Assembly: GCA_000752215.1 (NCBI GenBank)
Contig: CCFG01000017.1
Span: 124,001 to 188,000, forward strand
Length of the DNA stretch: 64,000 nucleotides
Reading direction: 5' to 3'
Origin: a bacterium MS4
GTDB lineage: Bacteria > Bacillota > Clostridia > Oscillospirales > Acutalibacteraceae
The notes below the pieces were generated by a model that searched no databases, was not told the origin of the DNA, and was given only the letters and a program-made list of their open reading frames with translations. Both the position numbers and the translations under genes were made by a program. Each line of letters begins with the position of its first letter. Positions within the stretch are counted from its first letter, which is position 1. Shown piece by piece: positions 16,847-25,756 of this stretch.

Positions 16847-17725
16847 TCAGATTCTGACCTCAGCTGCGTCTTCGGTAAACATCGGCAGATAAAGGGGTAC
16901 CTTTTCTTTTTTCATAGCGACGGAAATTTCCCGGTAAATCGGGGACCGGCTGATTTCCCGCACGGCGATGGACGGGGACTGAATCCCGTTCGCCACAATC
17001 GAAGGCAGAAAAGTAATCCCCTCCCCGCTGCTTACATAGCTGAGAAGCGACTCCGTGAGATCAAGCTCCAGCGCAAGATCGGGTACGACTCCCATGCGGC
17101 TGCACTCCCTGCGTATGGAAGCGCGGATCGTGCATGGGTCTTTATAGAGTACGAGTTTTTCATGCAGGACGATATCCCTGAAGCTGATCTCCTCCCGATA
17201 ATACAGCGGATGCGTCACGGGAAATACCGCATAAATCGGCTCCGTCATGAGCGGGGTCACGGCAATGTTCCGCTGCGGCTGCGCATCGGAAAGCAGCGCC
17301 ATGTCGAACTTTCCGTTTTCGACGCCATTCACGAGTTCCCCGTTGGAAAAGCAGGTGTCGACGGTCACCTGATTTCGCCCGCCCGCTTTCAGCTTTTCCA
17401 TATACCGGGGGAGAAAATAAGTCACAAGGTTTTCGAGCCCGCCGATACGCAACTGGGGGACCTCTTCAAAACGCCTCACTAGGTCGACTGTCTGATCAAA
17501 CTGATCCATCACGCCGCTCATTCTCTCATAGAGGAGTTTTCCCTGCGGAGTCGGCTTCACGCCGTCGTAGCTTCGGTTAAGCAGCCCGCAGCCAAGCCCC
17601 TTTTCAAGCTGCCGGAGCTGTTTTGAAAGCGACGGCTGTGAGATATAAAGGCGTTCGGAGGCCTTATTCAGGCTGCCGCAGCGGACGATTTCGAGGAAAT
17701 ATCGTATTTGTTCTAAACTGACCAT
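16847..17725 (-). CDS. LysR family transcriptional regulator
   Basis: A 292-residue LysR protein. The N-terminal winged helix spans residues ~1-60 (QIRYFLEIVRCGSLNKASERL, then ISQPSLSKQLRQLE), followed by the linker helix and a periplasmic-binding-protein-like effector domain at ~90-290. AAAGGAA precedes the ATG at 17725. It is divergent from an MFS drug/H+ antiporter-type gene, with an inverted repeat in the shared region, the usual layout for a LysR protein controlling its neighbour. It is convergent with the lactate-cluster gntR gene. Confidence 0.9.
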   Translation of the reverse strand: MVSLEQIRYFLEIVRCGSLNKASERLYISQPSLSKQLRQLEKGLGCGLLNRSYDGVKPTPQGKLLYERMSGVMDQFDQTVDLVRRFEEVPQLRIGGLENLVTYFLPRYMEKLKAGGRNQVTVDTCFSNGELVNGVENGKFDMALLSDAQPQRNIAVTPLMTEPIYAVFPVTHPLYYREEISFRDIVLHEKLVLYKDPCTIRASIRRECSRMGVVPDLALELDLTESLLSYVSSGEGITFLPSIVANGIQSPSIAVREISRSPIYREISVAMKKEKVPLYLPMFTEDAAEVRI

Positions 17726-17780
17726 CGTATTCCTTTCACGAGGTATGCGTTTCAGCTATACCCCATATGCACAATGGCAA

Positions 17781-17812
17781 TTAGGCAAACCCAACAACAT
17801 GGTTTATCCTAA
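17781..17812. promoter_or_regulatory. Candidate LysR operator between lysR and the MFS gene
   Basis: TTAGGCAAACC and GGTTTATCCTAA form an imperfect inverted repeat with an 8-base gap, overlapping the region just before a TATAAT (17815-17820) that could serve the MFS gene. The position and dyad fit a LysR binding site. Confidence 0.45.
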
Positions 17813-17905
17813 TATATAATGAAAAACAGAACATGATCCGTTCCCTTCGTCTGAATGGGTAACACGGCGAAAAAGGAAGGCGGCATCACTAAAGGAGTAA
17901 CCAGC

Positions 17906-19330
17906 ATGTCTCAGGCCAGTGAATCCGGTAAAACGACCGGATACGGTTTAGTCATTTTTGTCCTTTCCCTTACCACGCTGATGTCCGCAATCGACACCAA
18001 CATCGTCAATATTGGGCTGCCAACCATCGGGAAAGCCCTGAACGCAAACTTTACAAGCCTTCAATGGGTCGTGCTCAGCTACCTGCTGGCCGTTACCGCG
18101 CTGATCGTCGGTATCGGGCGCATCGGCGATATTTTCGGTAAAAAAAGAATCTTTCTCTTCGGTATCGGACTGTTCACGCTGGCATCTCTGCTGTGCGGCA
18201 CGTCCGGTTCCATTTACGAGCTGATCGTGTTCCGTGCCCTTCAGGGAATCGGCGGCTCAATTTTGATGGCGCTGTCCTTCGCCATCGCGGGAGACATGAT
18301 TCCGAAAGAAAAAATCACCCAGGGCATGTCCATTCTTACCGTCATGCTCCCGACCGGTTTCGCCCTGGGCCCCTCTATCGGAGGGCTTCTGATCGGTGTT
18401 TTCAGCTGGAGATCGGTCTTTTTTTTGAATGTGCCGATCGGCGCCGCCGCGTTCCTGTGCGCCCTGCGCTTCCCCACCATCCCCGTTACGGAGAAGGTCA
18501 GGAAGCTCGATATACGGGGCCTGCTTGTCCTGACCGCCACGCTGGTCTGCTATGTTCTGGGCGTTACTCTCGCCGAAAATCAGGGGCTCAGCAAAAGCGT
18601 TCTCCTGCTCGGCGTCGGAGCCGTCGCGGGGATCGCCGTCTTCCTGTTCCTTGAAAAAAGGACGGACTTCCCGCTTGTCGACCTGAATATGTTCCGGAAT
18701 TCTGTATTCAGCGCGAGCCTTGCGATCAGCGTGCTGATTTACACGACCACGACCGGGGCGGTTGTGATTTTCCCCTTTTACCTTCAACAGGCAAAGGGGC
18801 TTTCCACTTCCGTGTCGGGGGTCATGATGATGGCGGGTGCGGTCGGCTGCGCACTGCTGACACCGCTGGCGGCTGCCGCCGCAAAACGTTTCGGCGACTT
18901 TCCCGTCATGATTTTCGGGATAGCGGCCATGGGGGTAGGCTCGCTGCTGATGTCGACGGTCAGCCTTTCGACGGGCAACGTTACGTTTTCCATGATATGG
19001 TTTCTCTTTAACGGATGCCTTGCTTTTTTCCAGACGCCGAACAACGCCTCCATTATTTCGCATGCGAAGCCCGAACAGCGCGGACTGGCATCGGGCCTTC
19101 TCAATCTATCGCGTACCATCGGGCTGACTACCGGCGCAGCGGTGATCGGCGCCGTCTTCTACGCGTTCGCCAGCACGACGTCGATCGGCAGTGCAAGCCC
19201 CCAAAAGATTGCCTCCAGCATCCACAATACGTTTTTGGTCACGACGTGCATCCTGGCATGCGCGCTGCTGATCGGCCTGGTCGCACTACGTCCCGCCAAA
19301 ACGCCTGCGGCAGAGAATACAACCGACTGA
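17906..19330 (+). CDS. MFS transporter, 14-TM DHA2 (EmrB/QacA-like) family
   Basis: A 474-residue membrane protein with about 14 hydrophobic segments. The N-terminus has TTLMSAIDTNIVNIGLPTI, the acidic-residue helix 1 motif of DHA2 drug/proton antiporters. LSYLLAVTALIVGIGRIGDIFGKKR contains motif A, and RALQGIGGSILMA with GFALGPSIGGLL contain motif C-type glycines. It probably exports toxic organic compounds or a metabolite using the proton gradient. AAAGGAG is 9 bases before the ATG at 17906; a longer frame begins at 17855. It is divergent from lysR and probably under its control. Confidence 0.88.
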   Translation: MSQASESGKTTGYGLVIFVLSLTTLMSAIDTNIVNIGLPTIGKALNANFTSLQWVVLSYLLAVTALIVGIGRIGDIFGKKRIFLFGIGLFTLASLLCGTSGSIYELIVFRALQGIGGSILMALSFAIAGDMIPKEKITQGMSILTVMLPTGFALGPSIGGLLIGVFSWRSVFFLNVPIGAAAFLCALRFPTIPVTEKVRKLDIRGLLVLTATLVCYVLGVTLAENQGLSKSVLLLGVGAVAGIAVFLFLEKRTDFPLVDLNMFRNSVFSASLAISVLIYTTTTGAVVIFPFYLQQAKGLSTSVSGVMMMAGAVGCALLTPLAAAAAKRFGDFPVMIFGIAAMGVGSLLMSTVSLSTGNVTFSMIWFLFNGCLAFFQTPNNASIISHAKPEQRGLASGLLNLSRTIGLTTGAAVIGAVFYAFASTTSIGSASPQKIASSIHNTFLVTTCILACALLIGLVALRPAKTPAAENTTD

Positions 19331-19394
19331 CCGCCCTCCGGCGATTGCCGAATAAGTTCATAATATACCCACCAAATACAGTGCAGATGAAATC

Positions 19395-19446
19395 CCCCCA
19401 AAGTCAGACAGTAGCGCATACTGAAAACAACTTTGGGGGTATTTTC
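19395..19446 (+). terminator. Hairpin between the MFS and chemoreceptor genes
   Basis: CCCCCAAAG (19395-19403) pairs with CTTTGGGGG (19431-19439), with an inner TCAG/CTGA pairing in the loop and TATTTT after it. It lies between two convergent genes and could stop transcription from either side. Confidence 0.5.
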
Positions 19447-19492
19447 ATGCCAAAAGGGACTTCCGGATTGTATCAGAACGAATTTTCATGGA

Positions 19493-21259
19493 TCAGACAG
19501 GCGCTGTCGCCTGACGCATTGCAATTTCCGATACGGTATTTTCCGGTTCTTCATCCTCAGCCTGATTCTGGCCGGCCGCCTCCACCCTGAGCTTAAACTG
19601 TTCCGCAAGGGCTTTCATGATCTGGGCCTGTCCGGAAAGCTCCTCACTGGCCGCCGCGCTTTCTTCCGCTGTTGCGGAATTCGTCTGAATAACGCTGGAA
19701 ATCCGCTCCACGTCACGGTTCACCTGCTCAACCGCATCCGACTGTCTCACGCTGGCCTTGGAAATGTGTCCTACAATTTCAGAAACAGCTTTTGTACTTT
19801 CCACCACATGAAGCAGATATTTCGCGGTTTCATCCGCGATGACGGTCCCGTTCTTCACCTCGCCGATGGAGTTATGAATCAATGACGTTGTGTCCTTCGC
19901 CGCCTCGGCACTCTTGCCCGCAAGGTTCCGCACCTCATCCGCCACCACGGCGAAGCCCTTTCCGGCGCTTCCGGCCCGCGCGGCCTCTACCGCGGCGTTG
20001 AGTGCGAGAATATTTGTCTGAAAGGCGATGTCCTCAATGGTTTTGATGATTTTTTCAATTTGCTGGGAGGAATCGTGAATGCCGGAAATGGCTTGAACCA
20101 TTTTCTGCATATGCTGATTGCATATTTCTATTTCAGAGTTCACGTCCTCTACATTGGCGCTGGCCTTTTCCGCATGCTCCGCGTTCTCTTTGACCTGCGC
20201 TGAAATTTCGGCAACCGCGGCGGACAGTCTTTCCACGGAATTCACCTGTTCCGTCGCGCCCTGTGCCAGCTCCTGAGCGCCGGAGGACAGCTGCTCGGAA
20301 CCCCCTGCGACCTGCTGAGAGGCCTGCTGCATCTGAGTAATCGTATCGTTGATAAACAGGATGATCGCTTCGATCGATTTTTGCAGCTGGATAAAATCAC
20401 CCTTATACTCAAAACGGCGCGCCACGTTTAAATCTCCCTGTTCCACCTGGAGCAGTGTGGACTGAATATCCGTTATGTACTGATTCAGGGTTTCGATTGT
20501 TTCCGCAAACGCGTTTCCCAGCTGACCGATTTCGTCCCTCGATTTTACCTTCACCCGAACTTTCAAGTCGCCTTCGGCCATTTTCCGTGCCGCGCTCAGC
20601 AGTTCGGAAACCGGTCTGCTGATTCCGCGCGAAATAAAAACTGCGATCAGGACGGACAGCAGAATGGAAATCAGAAGAATCGCGCTCATAATCACGTAAG
20701 CGCGTTCCCCCTGCGCGGTCAGGCTTTTGGACAACTGATTTCCCGAATTCGTCTTTTCCGTAACCAAGGAATCGATGGCCGTGCGCAGCTCCAGAGAAAG
20801 CGGGGAACATTTCTGGAACATCATGATATAAGCATCCGTGTCTTTTCCGGAAATGGCCAGCTGAACCGTCTGATCCCGCGCAACCGTGTATTCCTGCAGA
20901 TCGCTCATAATCGTATCATAATAGCCCTGTTCTTTACTGCCGATAATCCCGGATTTCATTTTGGTAAGGTATTGTACCAGCTTTGCACTGGACTGGTCCA
21001 GCTCCTCTTTGCTTTTCAGCCTCTCGTTGACGCCCGGCTGAATAATAATATCCCTCATAATGACGTTGTTATTATTAAACTCGGTATTGAACAGGCCGAT
21101 GTCGCCCTGCGCGAATCCATACTGAACCAGCGCGCCCGAATATTGCTGATTCATGGTTCTCATAATGATAAATCCTACCACACCGCTGAAGCTCGAAAGG
21201 AATGTAATCAAAACAAAGGATATTATTAGTTTTTTCCCGATTTTCATATTTTTTAACAT
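19493..21259 (-). CDS. Methyl-accepting chemotaxis protein
   Basis: About 588 residues. TM helix 1 lies at ~8-30, then a periplasmic four-helix-bundle-type sensor (~35-185), TM helix 2 (~190-210), a HAMP domain (ISRPVSELLSAARKMAEGDL, ~212-265) and a long cytoplasmic signalling domain. The conserved hairpin tip [23 protein letters not shown] near 420 is the CheA/CheW contact. The start MLKNMKIGKK at 21259 is chosen by comparison with the second receptor at 37087, which begins [10 protein letters not shown]; a longer frame to 21322 exists. Both share [22 protein letters not shown] in the sensor, so they are recent paralogs. The ligand is unknown. Confidence 0.92.
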   Translation of the reverse strand: MLKNMKIGKKLIISFVLITFLSSFSGVVGFIIMRTMNQQYSGALVQYGFAQGDIGLFNTEFNNNNVIMRDIIIQPGVNERLKSKEELDQSSAKLVQYLTKMKSGIIGSKEQGYYDTIMSDLQEYTVARDQTVQLAISGKDTDAYIMMFQKCSPLSLELRTAIDSLVTEKTNSGNQLSKSLTAQGERAYVIMSAILLISILLSVLIAVFISRGISRPVSELLSAARKMAEGDLKVRVKVKSRDEIGQLGNAFAETIETLNQYITDIQSTLLQVEQGDLNVARRFEYKGDFIQLQKSIEAIILFINDTITQMQQASQQVAGGSEQLSSGAQELAQGATEQVNSVERLSAAVAEISAQVKENAEHAEKASANVEDVNSEIEICNQHMQKMVQAISGIHDSSQQIEKIIKTIEDIAFQTNILALNAAVEAARAGSAGKGFAVVADEVRNLAGKSAEAAKDTTSLIHNSIGEVKNGTVIADETAKYLLHVVESTKAVSEIVGHISKASVRQSDAVEQVNRDVERISSVIQTNSATAEESAAASEELSGQAQIMKALAEQFKLRVEAAGQNQAEDEEPENTVSEIAMRQATAPV

Positions 21260-21338
21260 GATCTTCCCCACCCTTTCCTCCATATAGAATTCAGAAAGAA
21301 GCCGCCACCGCAGGGCAGGCACCCTTTGGCGGACGTCT

Positions 21339-22736
21339 TCAGGACTTCCCCCTGGCCTGAATGTACTGATCGATGGAGCATGCGGCTTCCTTGCCGCCGC
21401 CCATGGCCAGAATCACGGTTGCGGCGCCGCTGACGGCGTCGCCCGCGGCGTAAACGCCCTCCCGGGTCGTAGCCATGGTCGCTTCATCCACAACGATACA
21501 GCCCTCCCTGTTCGCTTCCAGCCCCTCGGTCGTAGAGCGGATCAGCGGGTTCGGCGAGTTGCCGATCGCCATGACCACACAGTCCACCGGGATTTCAAAG
21601 TTCGAACCCTCTTTGGGCACCGGCTTGCGTCTGCCGGAGGCGTCCGGCTCGCCAAGCTCCATCTCGATGCACTCGATCGACCTGACCCTGCCGTTTTCGT
21701 CGCCATGGATGGCAACGGGATTGCGCAGAAGGTTGAAAAGGATGCCCTCTTCCTTCGCGTGGTGGATTTCCTCTTTCCGCGCGGGCATCTGCTCTTCGGC
21801 GCGGCGGTACACAATATACACATTCTCCGCGCCCAGACGCTTGGCGGTCCTCGCGGCGTCCATCGCCACATTGCCTCCGCCCACGACGGCGACGTTCTTC
21901 GGCCGGATGATCGGGGTGTCGTATTCGTCCAGATAGGCCTTCATCAGGTTTACCCTCGTCAGGAATTCATTGGCCGAGTAAGTCCCCACCAGTTCTTCGC
22001 CCGGAATATTCATAAAACTGGGCAGTCCGGCGCCGGTGCCGATGAATACGGCTTCATAGCCCATTTCAAACAGCTCGTCTACCGACAGCACCTTGCCCAT
22101 GACCATATCGGTCCGGATGTCGACGCCCTTGTCCTTCAGGCCGTCGATTTCCTTCTGCACGATCTCCTTCGGCAGTCTGAACTGGGGGATGCCGTACATC
22201 AGTACGCCGCCCGCCGTATGCAGCGCCTCAAACACGGTAACGGAGTACCCCAGGGCTGCCAGATCCCCGGCGCAGGTCAGGCCCGCGGGGCCCGCCCCGA
22301 TCACGGCGACCTTGTGTCCGTTCGGCTTTTCCTCAAATGTCTCGGCTCCGCCGTGCTTCATGTGCCAGTCGGCCACGTAGCGCTCCAACCGGCCGATTCC
22401 CACCGGCTCCCCTTTGATGCCGCGCACACATTTTTGCTCGCACTGGGATTCCTGAGGGCAGACCCTTCCGCAGACGGCGGGAAGGGAGTTCGTCGTCTTA
22501 ATGATCTTGTAAGCATTTTCCATATCGCCGGAAGCGACGCAGTCGATAAACTCGGGAATGCGCACGCCGACCGGGCACCCGCCGACACACGGCTTGTTTT
22601 TGCAGTTCAGGCACCGTTTGGCCTCTTCCACGGCCATTTCTTCCGTATAGCCGAGCGAGACCTCTTCAAAGTTCTTGTTGCGTACATTGGGGTCCTGCTC
22701 CGGCATCGGCGTTTTTACTTTGGACATATTAGGCAT
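21339..22736 (-). CDS. nfnB: NADPH-binding subunit of NfnAB (glutamate synthase small-subunit-like)
   Basis: About 465 residues. N-terminal cysteines CLNCKNKPCVGGCP and CGRVCPQESQCEQKC bind [4Fe-4S] clusters. GAGPAGLTCAGDLA binds FAD and VVGGGNVAMDAARTAKRLG binds NADPH. The protein resembles the small subunit of glutamate synthase, but no large subunit follows. Instead it overlaps the end of an NfnA-type gene, which identifies the electron-bifurcating NADH-dependent ferredoxin:NADP+ oxidoreductase. That complex makes NADPH from reduced ferredoxin plus NADH, or runs backwards. GGAGG is 9 bases before the ATG at 22736; GTG 22745 is an alternative. Confidence 0.9.
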   Translation of the reverse strand: MPNMSKVKTPMPEQDPNVRNKNFEEVSLGYTEEMAVEEAKRCLNCKNKPCVGGCPVGVRIPEFIDCVASGDMENAYKIIKTTNSLPAVCGRVCPQESQCEQKCVRGIKGEPVGIGRLERYVADWHMKHGGAETFEEKPNGHKVAVIGAGPAGLTCAGDLAALGYSVTVFEALHTAGGVLMYGIPQFRLPKEIVQKEIDGLKDKGVDIRTDMVMGKVLSVDELFEMGYEAVFIGTGAGLPSFMNIPGEELVGTYSANEFLTRVNLMKAYLDEYDTPIIRPKNVAVVGGGNVAMDAARTAKRLGAENVYIVYRRAEEQMPARKEEIHHAKEEGILFNLLRNPVAIHGDENGRVRSIECIEMELGEPDASGRRKPVPKEGSNFEIPVDCVVMAIGNSPNPLIRSTTEGLEANREGCIVVDEATMATTREGVYAAGDAVSGAATVILAMGGGKEAACSIDQYIQARGKS

Positions 22737-23580
22737 TTTTCGCACCCTCCATCAAGCGGCAGTTGTATTCGCGCGTCGCTTCTTTTTCCGACTCAGAATA
22801 GGTCCTCGATCTTTTGATGGCCTCGTCAAAGTCCACCTCGTGGCCGTCGAAATCCGGACCGTCCACACAGGCAAATTTCGTCTTTCCGCCGACCGTCAAT
22901 CTGCATCCGCCGCACATGCCGGTCCCGTCGATCATAATGGGGTTCATGCTGATCAGCGTTTTGATGCTGTATTCCTTTGTCAGGCTGCAGACGGCACGCA
23001 TCATGACGAGCGGCCCGATGGCGATGACCAGGTCATACCCAGCCCCGTCCTCAATATTTTTACGCAGGGCGTCGGTCACAAAACCCTTGTTGCCGTTGGA
23101 ACCGTCGTCCGTGGTTAAAATCAGATGGTCGCTGACCGCCTTCATCTCGTCTTCCAGGATGATGATGTCTTTATTCCGGAACCCCGCGATCATGTCCACC
23201 TTCGCGCCCATGCCGTGCAGGGCCTTCGCCTGCGGGTACGCGATCGCGCAGCCGGCGCCGCCGCCGATCACCGCTACGTTTTTATAGCCTTCCAGCTCGG
23301 TCGCTTTTCCCAAAGGCCCGATGAAATCCAGAATCGCGTCGCCGACATTCAGCTGATCCAGCATCAGGGTCGTCTTTCCGACCTTCTGATAAATAATGGT
23401 AATGGTTCCCTTCTCGCGGTCGTAATCCGCTACCGTCAGAGGAATCCTTTCCCCGAATTCATTGACACGCAGAATAATGAACTGGCCGGCCTTCGCCTTT
23501 TTCGCAATATATGGCGCTTCTACCGCCATCAATGTCATTGAATCATTCAATATCCGCTTTTCCACAATCGTAAACATCAT
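22729..23580 (-). CDS. nfnA: NADH-binding, [2Fe-2S] subunit of NfnAB
   Basis: A 283-residue protein related to the dihydroorotate dehydrogenase electron-transfer subunit. The N-terminal part is a ferredoxin-reductase-type FAD domain (RIPLTVADYDREKGTI). The centre is an NAD-binding domain with VAVIGGGAGCAIAYPQAKAL. MCGGCRLTVGGKTKFACVDGP near residue 225 gives the cysteines of the [2Fe-2S] cluster. Its stop overlaps the start of nfnB by about 8 bases, so the two are translationally coupled. AGAGG precedes the double ATG. The pair links the NADH, NADPH and ferredoxin pools used by the lactate and hydrogenase genes nearby. Confidence 0.9.
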   Translation of the reverse strand: MMFTIVEKRILNDSMTLMAVEAPYIAKKAKAGQFIILRVNEFGERIPLTVADYDREKGTITIIYQKVGKTTLMLDQLNVGDAILDFIGPLGKATELEGYKNVAVIGGGAGCAIAYPQAKALHGMGAKVDMIAGFRNKDIIILEDEMKAVSDHLILTTDDGSNGNKGFVTDALRKNIEDGAGYDLVIAIGPLVMMRAVCSLTKEYSIKTLISMNPIMIDGTGMCGGCRLTVGGKTKFACVDGPDFDGHEVDFDEAIKRSRTYSESEKEATREYNCRLMEGAKNA

Positions 23581-23602
23581 TCTACCTCTTATTTAAAAAT
23601 TT

Positions 23603-23648
23603 ACGCCATGCGCGCAATCTGCAATCCGATGGATTTCGCGCATGGCGT
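23603..23648 (-). terminator. Terminator at the end of the 24-35 kb sugar-acid operon
   Basis: ACGCCATGCGCG and CGCGCATGGCGT form a perfect 12-bp stem with a 22-base loop. On the minus strand the stem is followed by AAATTTTTAAATAAG; on the plus strand by CCCTTTTT. It separates the hydroxyacid dehydrogenase gene from nfnAB, which therefore probably has its own promoter. Confidence 0.7.
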
Positions 23649-23664
23649 CCCTTTTTATAAAAAA

Positions 23665-24621
23665 TCAGGAAATTTTATTCGTACGGTTAAAAGGAGGATT
23701 GCCGCCGAGGACATTGACCACTTCCTCGGCTACTTTGCGCTGCAAGGTGGAAATCGCTTCTTCGCTGTACCACGCGCAGTGGGGCGTGGCGATGACGTTG
23801 TCCATCCTCAGCAGCTCGCTTTCCTGAGAAATCGGTTCGTTTTCAAAGACGTCCAGACCGGCTCCGGCGATTTTCCCGGATTTCAGCGCCTGAATCAGCG
23901 CCTGTTCTTCGATGACCGGCCCGCGGGCCGTATTGATCAGAAAGGCGGTCTTTTTCATGAGTGCAAAAGCCTTTTCGTCAAACAGATGTGTGGTGGAGTC
24001 CGTCAGCGGGCAATGGATGGAAATAAAATCGCTTTCCCTGCACAGGGTCTCAAAATCCACAAGCTCCGCGCTGCGTTCCCGGGCGGCTTCCGGCGTCATA
24101 TACGGATCAAAGGCCAGGATGCGCATGCCGAACCCGGATATTTTTTTCGCCACCAGCGAAGGAATCCGGCCCAGACCGACCAGCCCCAGCGTGGAACCGG
24201 CCAGACGGAAAAGCGGAACCGTGCTAGTGTAGCCCCAGTCGCCGCCGCGCAGCGCCTTTGTAATCACGGGCAGCTTTTTCGCCAGCGCCAGAAGCAGCGC
24301 GATCGCGTGGTTGGACACCTCGTCAACGCCGTAATCAGGAACATTGCAGACGTAAATCCCCTTTTCGGTCGCTGCCGCGGAATCAATGTTATTGACGCCG
24401 ATACCGTATTTAATAATCATTTTGCAGTTCTGCATATGATCGATGATTTTCCTGGTAATAACCGCGTACTGGACAATGACCGCGTCCGCGTCCCGCACCG
24501 CGGCGATGATTTCTTCTTCCGTCTTTAAATGGCACGCCTGCAGCTGTGCGCCGGATTCCGTGATGATTTTTGTTTCCTGGTCAACATTTGGGTATTCAAA
24601 ATCTGTGATAACAACCTTCAT
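23665..24621 (-). CDS. D-isomer-specific 2-hydroxyacid dehydrogenase (C-terminal-binding-protein type)
   Basis: A 318-residue NAD-dependent oxidoreductase. The Rossmann motif is GLVGLGRIPS near residue 150 with the usual third glycine replaced. It is followed by the catalytic arginine in NTARGPVIEEQAL (~235), the glutamate in DVFENEP (~265) and the histidine in TPHCAWYSEEA (~285). It interconverts a 2-keto acid and a D-2-hydroxy acid; glyoxylate/hydroxypyruvate or a sugar-derived keto acid are possible. It is the last gene of the eleven-gene operon, 22 bases after the DgoK-type kinase. A role in keto-acid disposal in that pathway is inferred. Confidence 0.88.
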   Translation of the reverse strand: MKVVITDFEYPNVDQETKIITESGAQLQACHLKTEEEIIAAVRDADAVIVQYAVITRKIIDHMQNCKMIIKYGIGVNNIDSAAATEKGIYVCNVPDYGVDEVSNHAIALLLALAKKLPVITKALRGGDWGYTSTVPLFRLAGSTLGLVGLGRIPSLVAKKISGFGMRILAFDPYMTPEAARERSAELVDFETLCRESDFISIHCPLTDSTTHLFDEKAFALMKKTAFLINTARGPVIEEQALIQALKSGKIAGAGLDVFENEPISQESELLRMDNVIATPHCAWYSEEAISTLQRKVAEEVVNVLGGNPPFNRTNKIS

Positions 24622-24643
24622 ATTTATCCCTCTATTCTTAAAA

Positions 24644-25651
24644 TCAAAGGATTCCGCTGAGCTCGGCTATGGCATAAGCGCCGAGAGCCGAAAGCGGCAT
24701 TCCCTCTTCGCTGACAAAGTGCTCCACCTTTTCAAAATATCCGTCATGCTCCAAAATATCGGCAAAGGCGGTGCTGAAGGGCTCCTTTCCGCCCACGACG
24801 ACCGTCGTGTCCCGGGTGACCTGAAGCGCGCCGGAATTTTTAATCGCCGTGATATCGTTTTGAAGCGCAACGCCGAAGATAAAATTCGCAACCTTTTCCT
24901 TATCCCCGGTCACGAACTGGTTCAGGATTCTGCCGGAAAAACAGGCGCGGCCGATTCCGCATTTCAGCGCCGTATCGTAGCCCAGAAGCATCATCTCTTT
25001 GTCATAGGTGCTTTTCTCCACAAACTTTCTTCCGACGGCGTCCGCTATGATGGTGTCGTTTGTGATGGACGCCAGCAGTTCGCCGGTAATCGTCGTAAGA
25101 CAGCCCGTCATTTTCCCTTCGCCGTCAACGGAAACGAACTTTGTATGCGAGCCCGGAAGAATCAGCAGATAATTCCGTCCTCTCGGGTAGTGGTCGATAA
25201 TGGCGACGCCCTCCACCTCTTCCCCGCGCATAATGTCCATGGTTTCGAAATTATCAAAGGTGATTTTCCCGCCGGAATTTTTCACACCTGGGATGAACCA
25301 GATCGGCACTGGGCAGACGTCTTCCAGCAAAACGGATTTTGTTGCTTTCGCAAGGTCTTCCTTGCCGGCGGGGACCACAACATGCGGAATTTCGACCAGC
25401 CCCACATTGGAAGTAATCATGCCGCTTGCGATGACGCGTCTTACGTCGTCATAGCGGATATGATTTTCTGCGATCAATTTGTGCAGACACTCCTTCACGG
25501 CCGCCTTCAATTTGCTGTTGTTGCCGTCGATGGCGGTATTGCGGACCCCTACGGGGCTTTTTTTCTCATCCATCTTTTCGCGTTCTTCATTCCATAGAAT
25601 GCAGCGCGTGTTGGTCGTACCGGTGTCGACGGTGATGATGTATTTTCCCAT
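24644..25651 (-). CDS. dgoK: 2-dehydro-3-deoxygalactonokinase-like sugar-acid kinase
   Basis: About 335 residues in the DgoK family. The N-terminal phosphate-binding loop is VDTGTTNTRCILW, as in ASKHA-fold kinases. VIASGMITSNVGLVEIPH, DIMRGEEVEG and LPGSHTKFVSVDGEGK are family landmarks. Members phosphorylate 2-keto-3-deoxy-galactonate at C6. With KDPG-type aldolase in the same operon, it gives the lower half of an Entner-Doudoroff-like route to pyruvate and glyceraldehyde 3-phosphate. Whether the substrate is the galacto or gluco isomer cannot be told. GGAGG lies 8 bases before the ATG at 25651; the frame extends to 25702. Confidence 0.88.
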   Translation of the reverse strand: MGKYIITVDTGTTNTRCILWNEEREKMDEKKSPVGVRNTAIDGNNSKLKAAVKECLHKLIAENHIRYDDVRRVIASGMITSNVGLVEIPHVVVPAGKEDLAKATKSVLLEDVCPVPIWFIPGVKNSGGKITFDNFETMDIMRGEEVEGVAIIDHYPRGRNYLLILPGSHTKFVSVDGEGKMTGCLTTITGELLASITNDTIIADAVGRKFVEKSTYDKEMMLLGYDTALKCGIGRACFSGRILNQFVTGDKEKVANFIFGVALQNDITAIKNSGALQVTRDTTVVVGGKEPFSTAFADILEHDGYFEKVEHFVSEEGMPLSALGAYAIAELSGIL

Positions 25652-25680
25652 ATGATTTTCCTCCGTTCTTTCTGTTAAAG

Positions 25681-25717
25681 AAGCCGCTTTCCGTATTGAC
25701 ACAACAGAAAGCGGCTT
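25681..25717 (-). terminator. Intercistronic hairpin between SBP and dgoK
   Basis: AAGCCGCTTTC and GAAAGCGGCTT form an 11-bp perfect stem, followed on the minus strand by CTTTAAC. In the operon it lies after the highly needed binding-protein gene, so partial termination or mRNA protection is likely. Confidence 0.55.
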
Positions 25718-25756
25718 TCGGGCGAACCCTTTTGGGGCAGGGTTTCTAAAGTGCCG

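Noticed and set aside
21339-22736. Glutamate synthase small subunit
   Set aside because: No large subunit is adjacent and the gene overlaps an NfnA-type partner, so NfnB is the better name.
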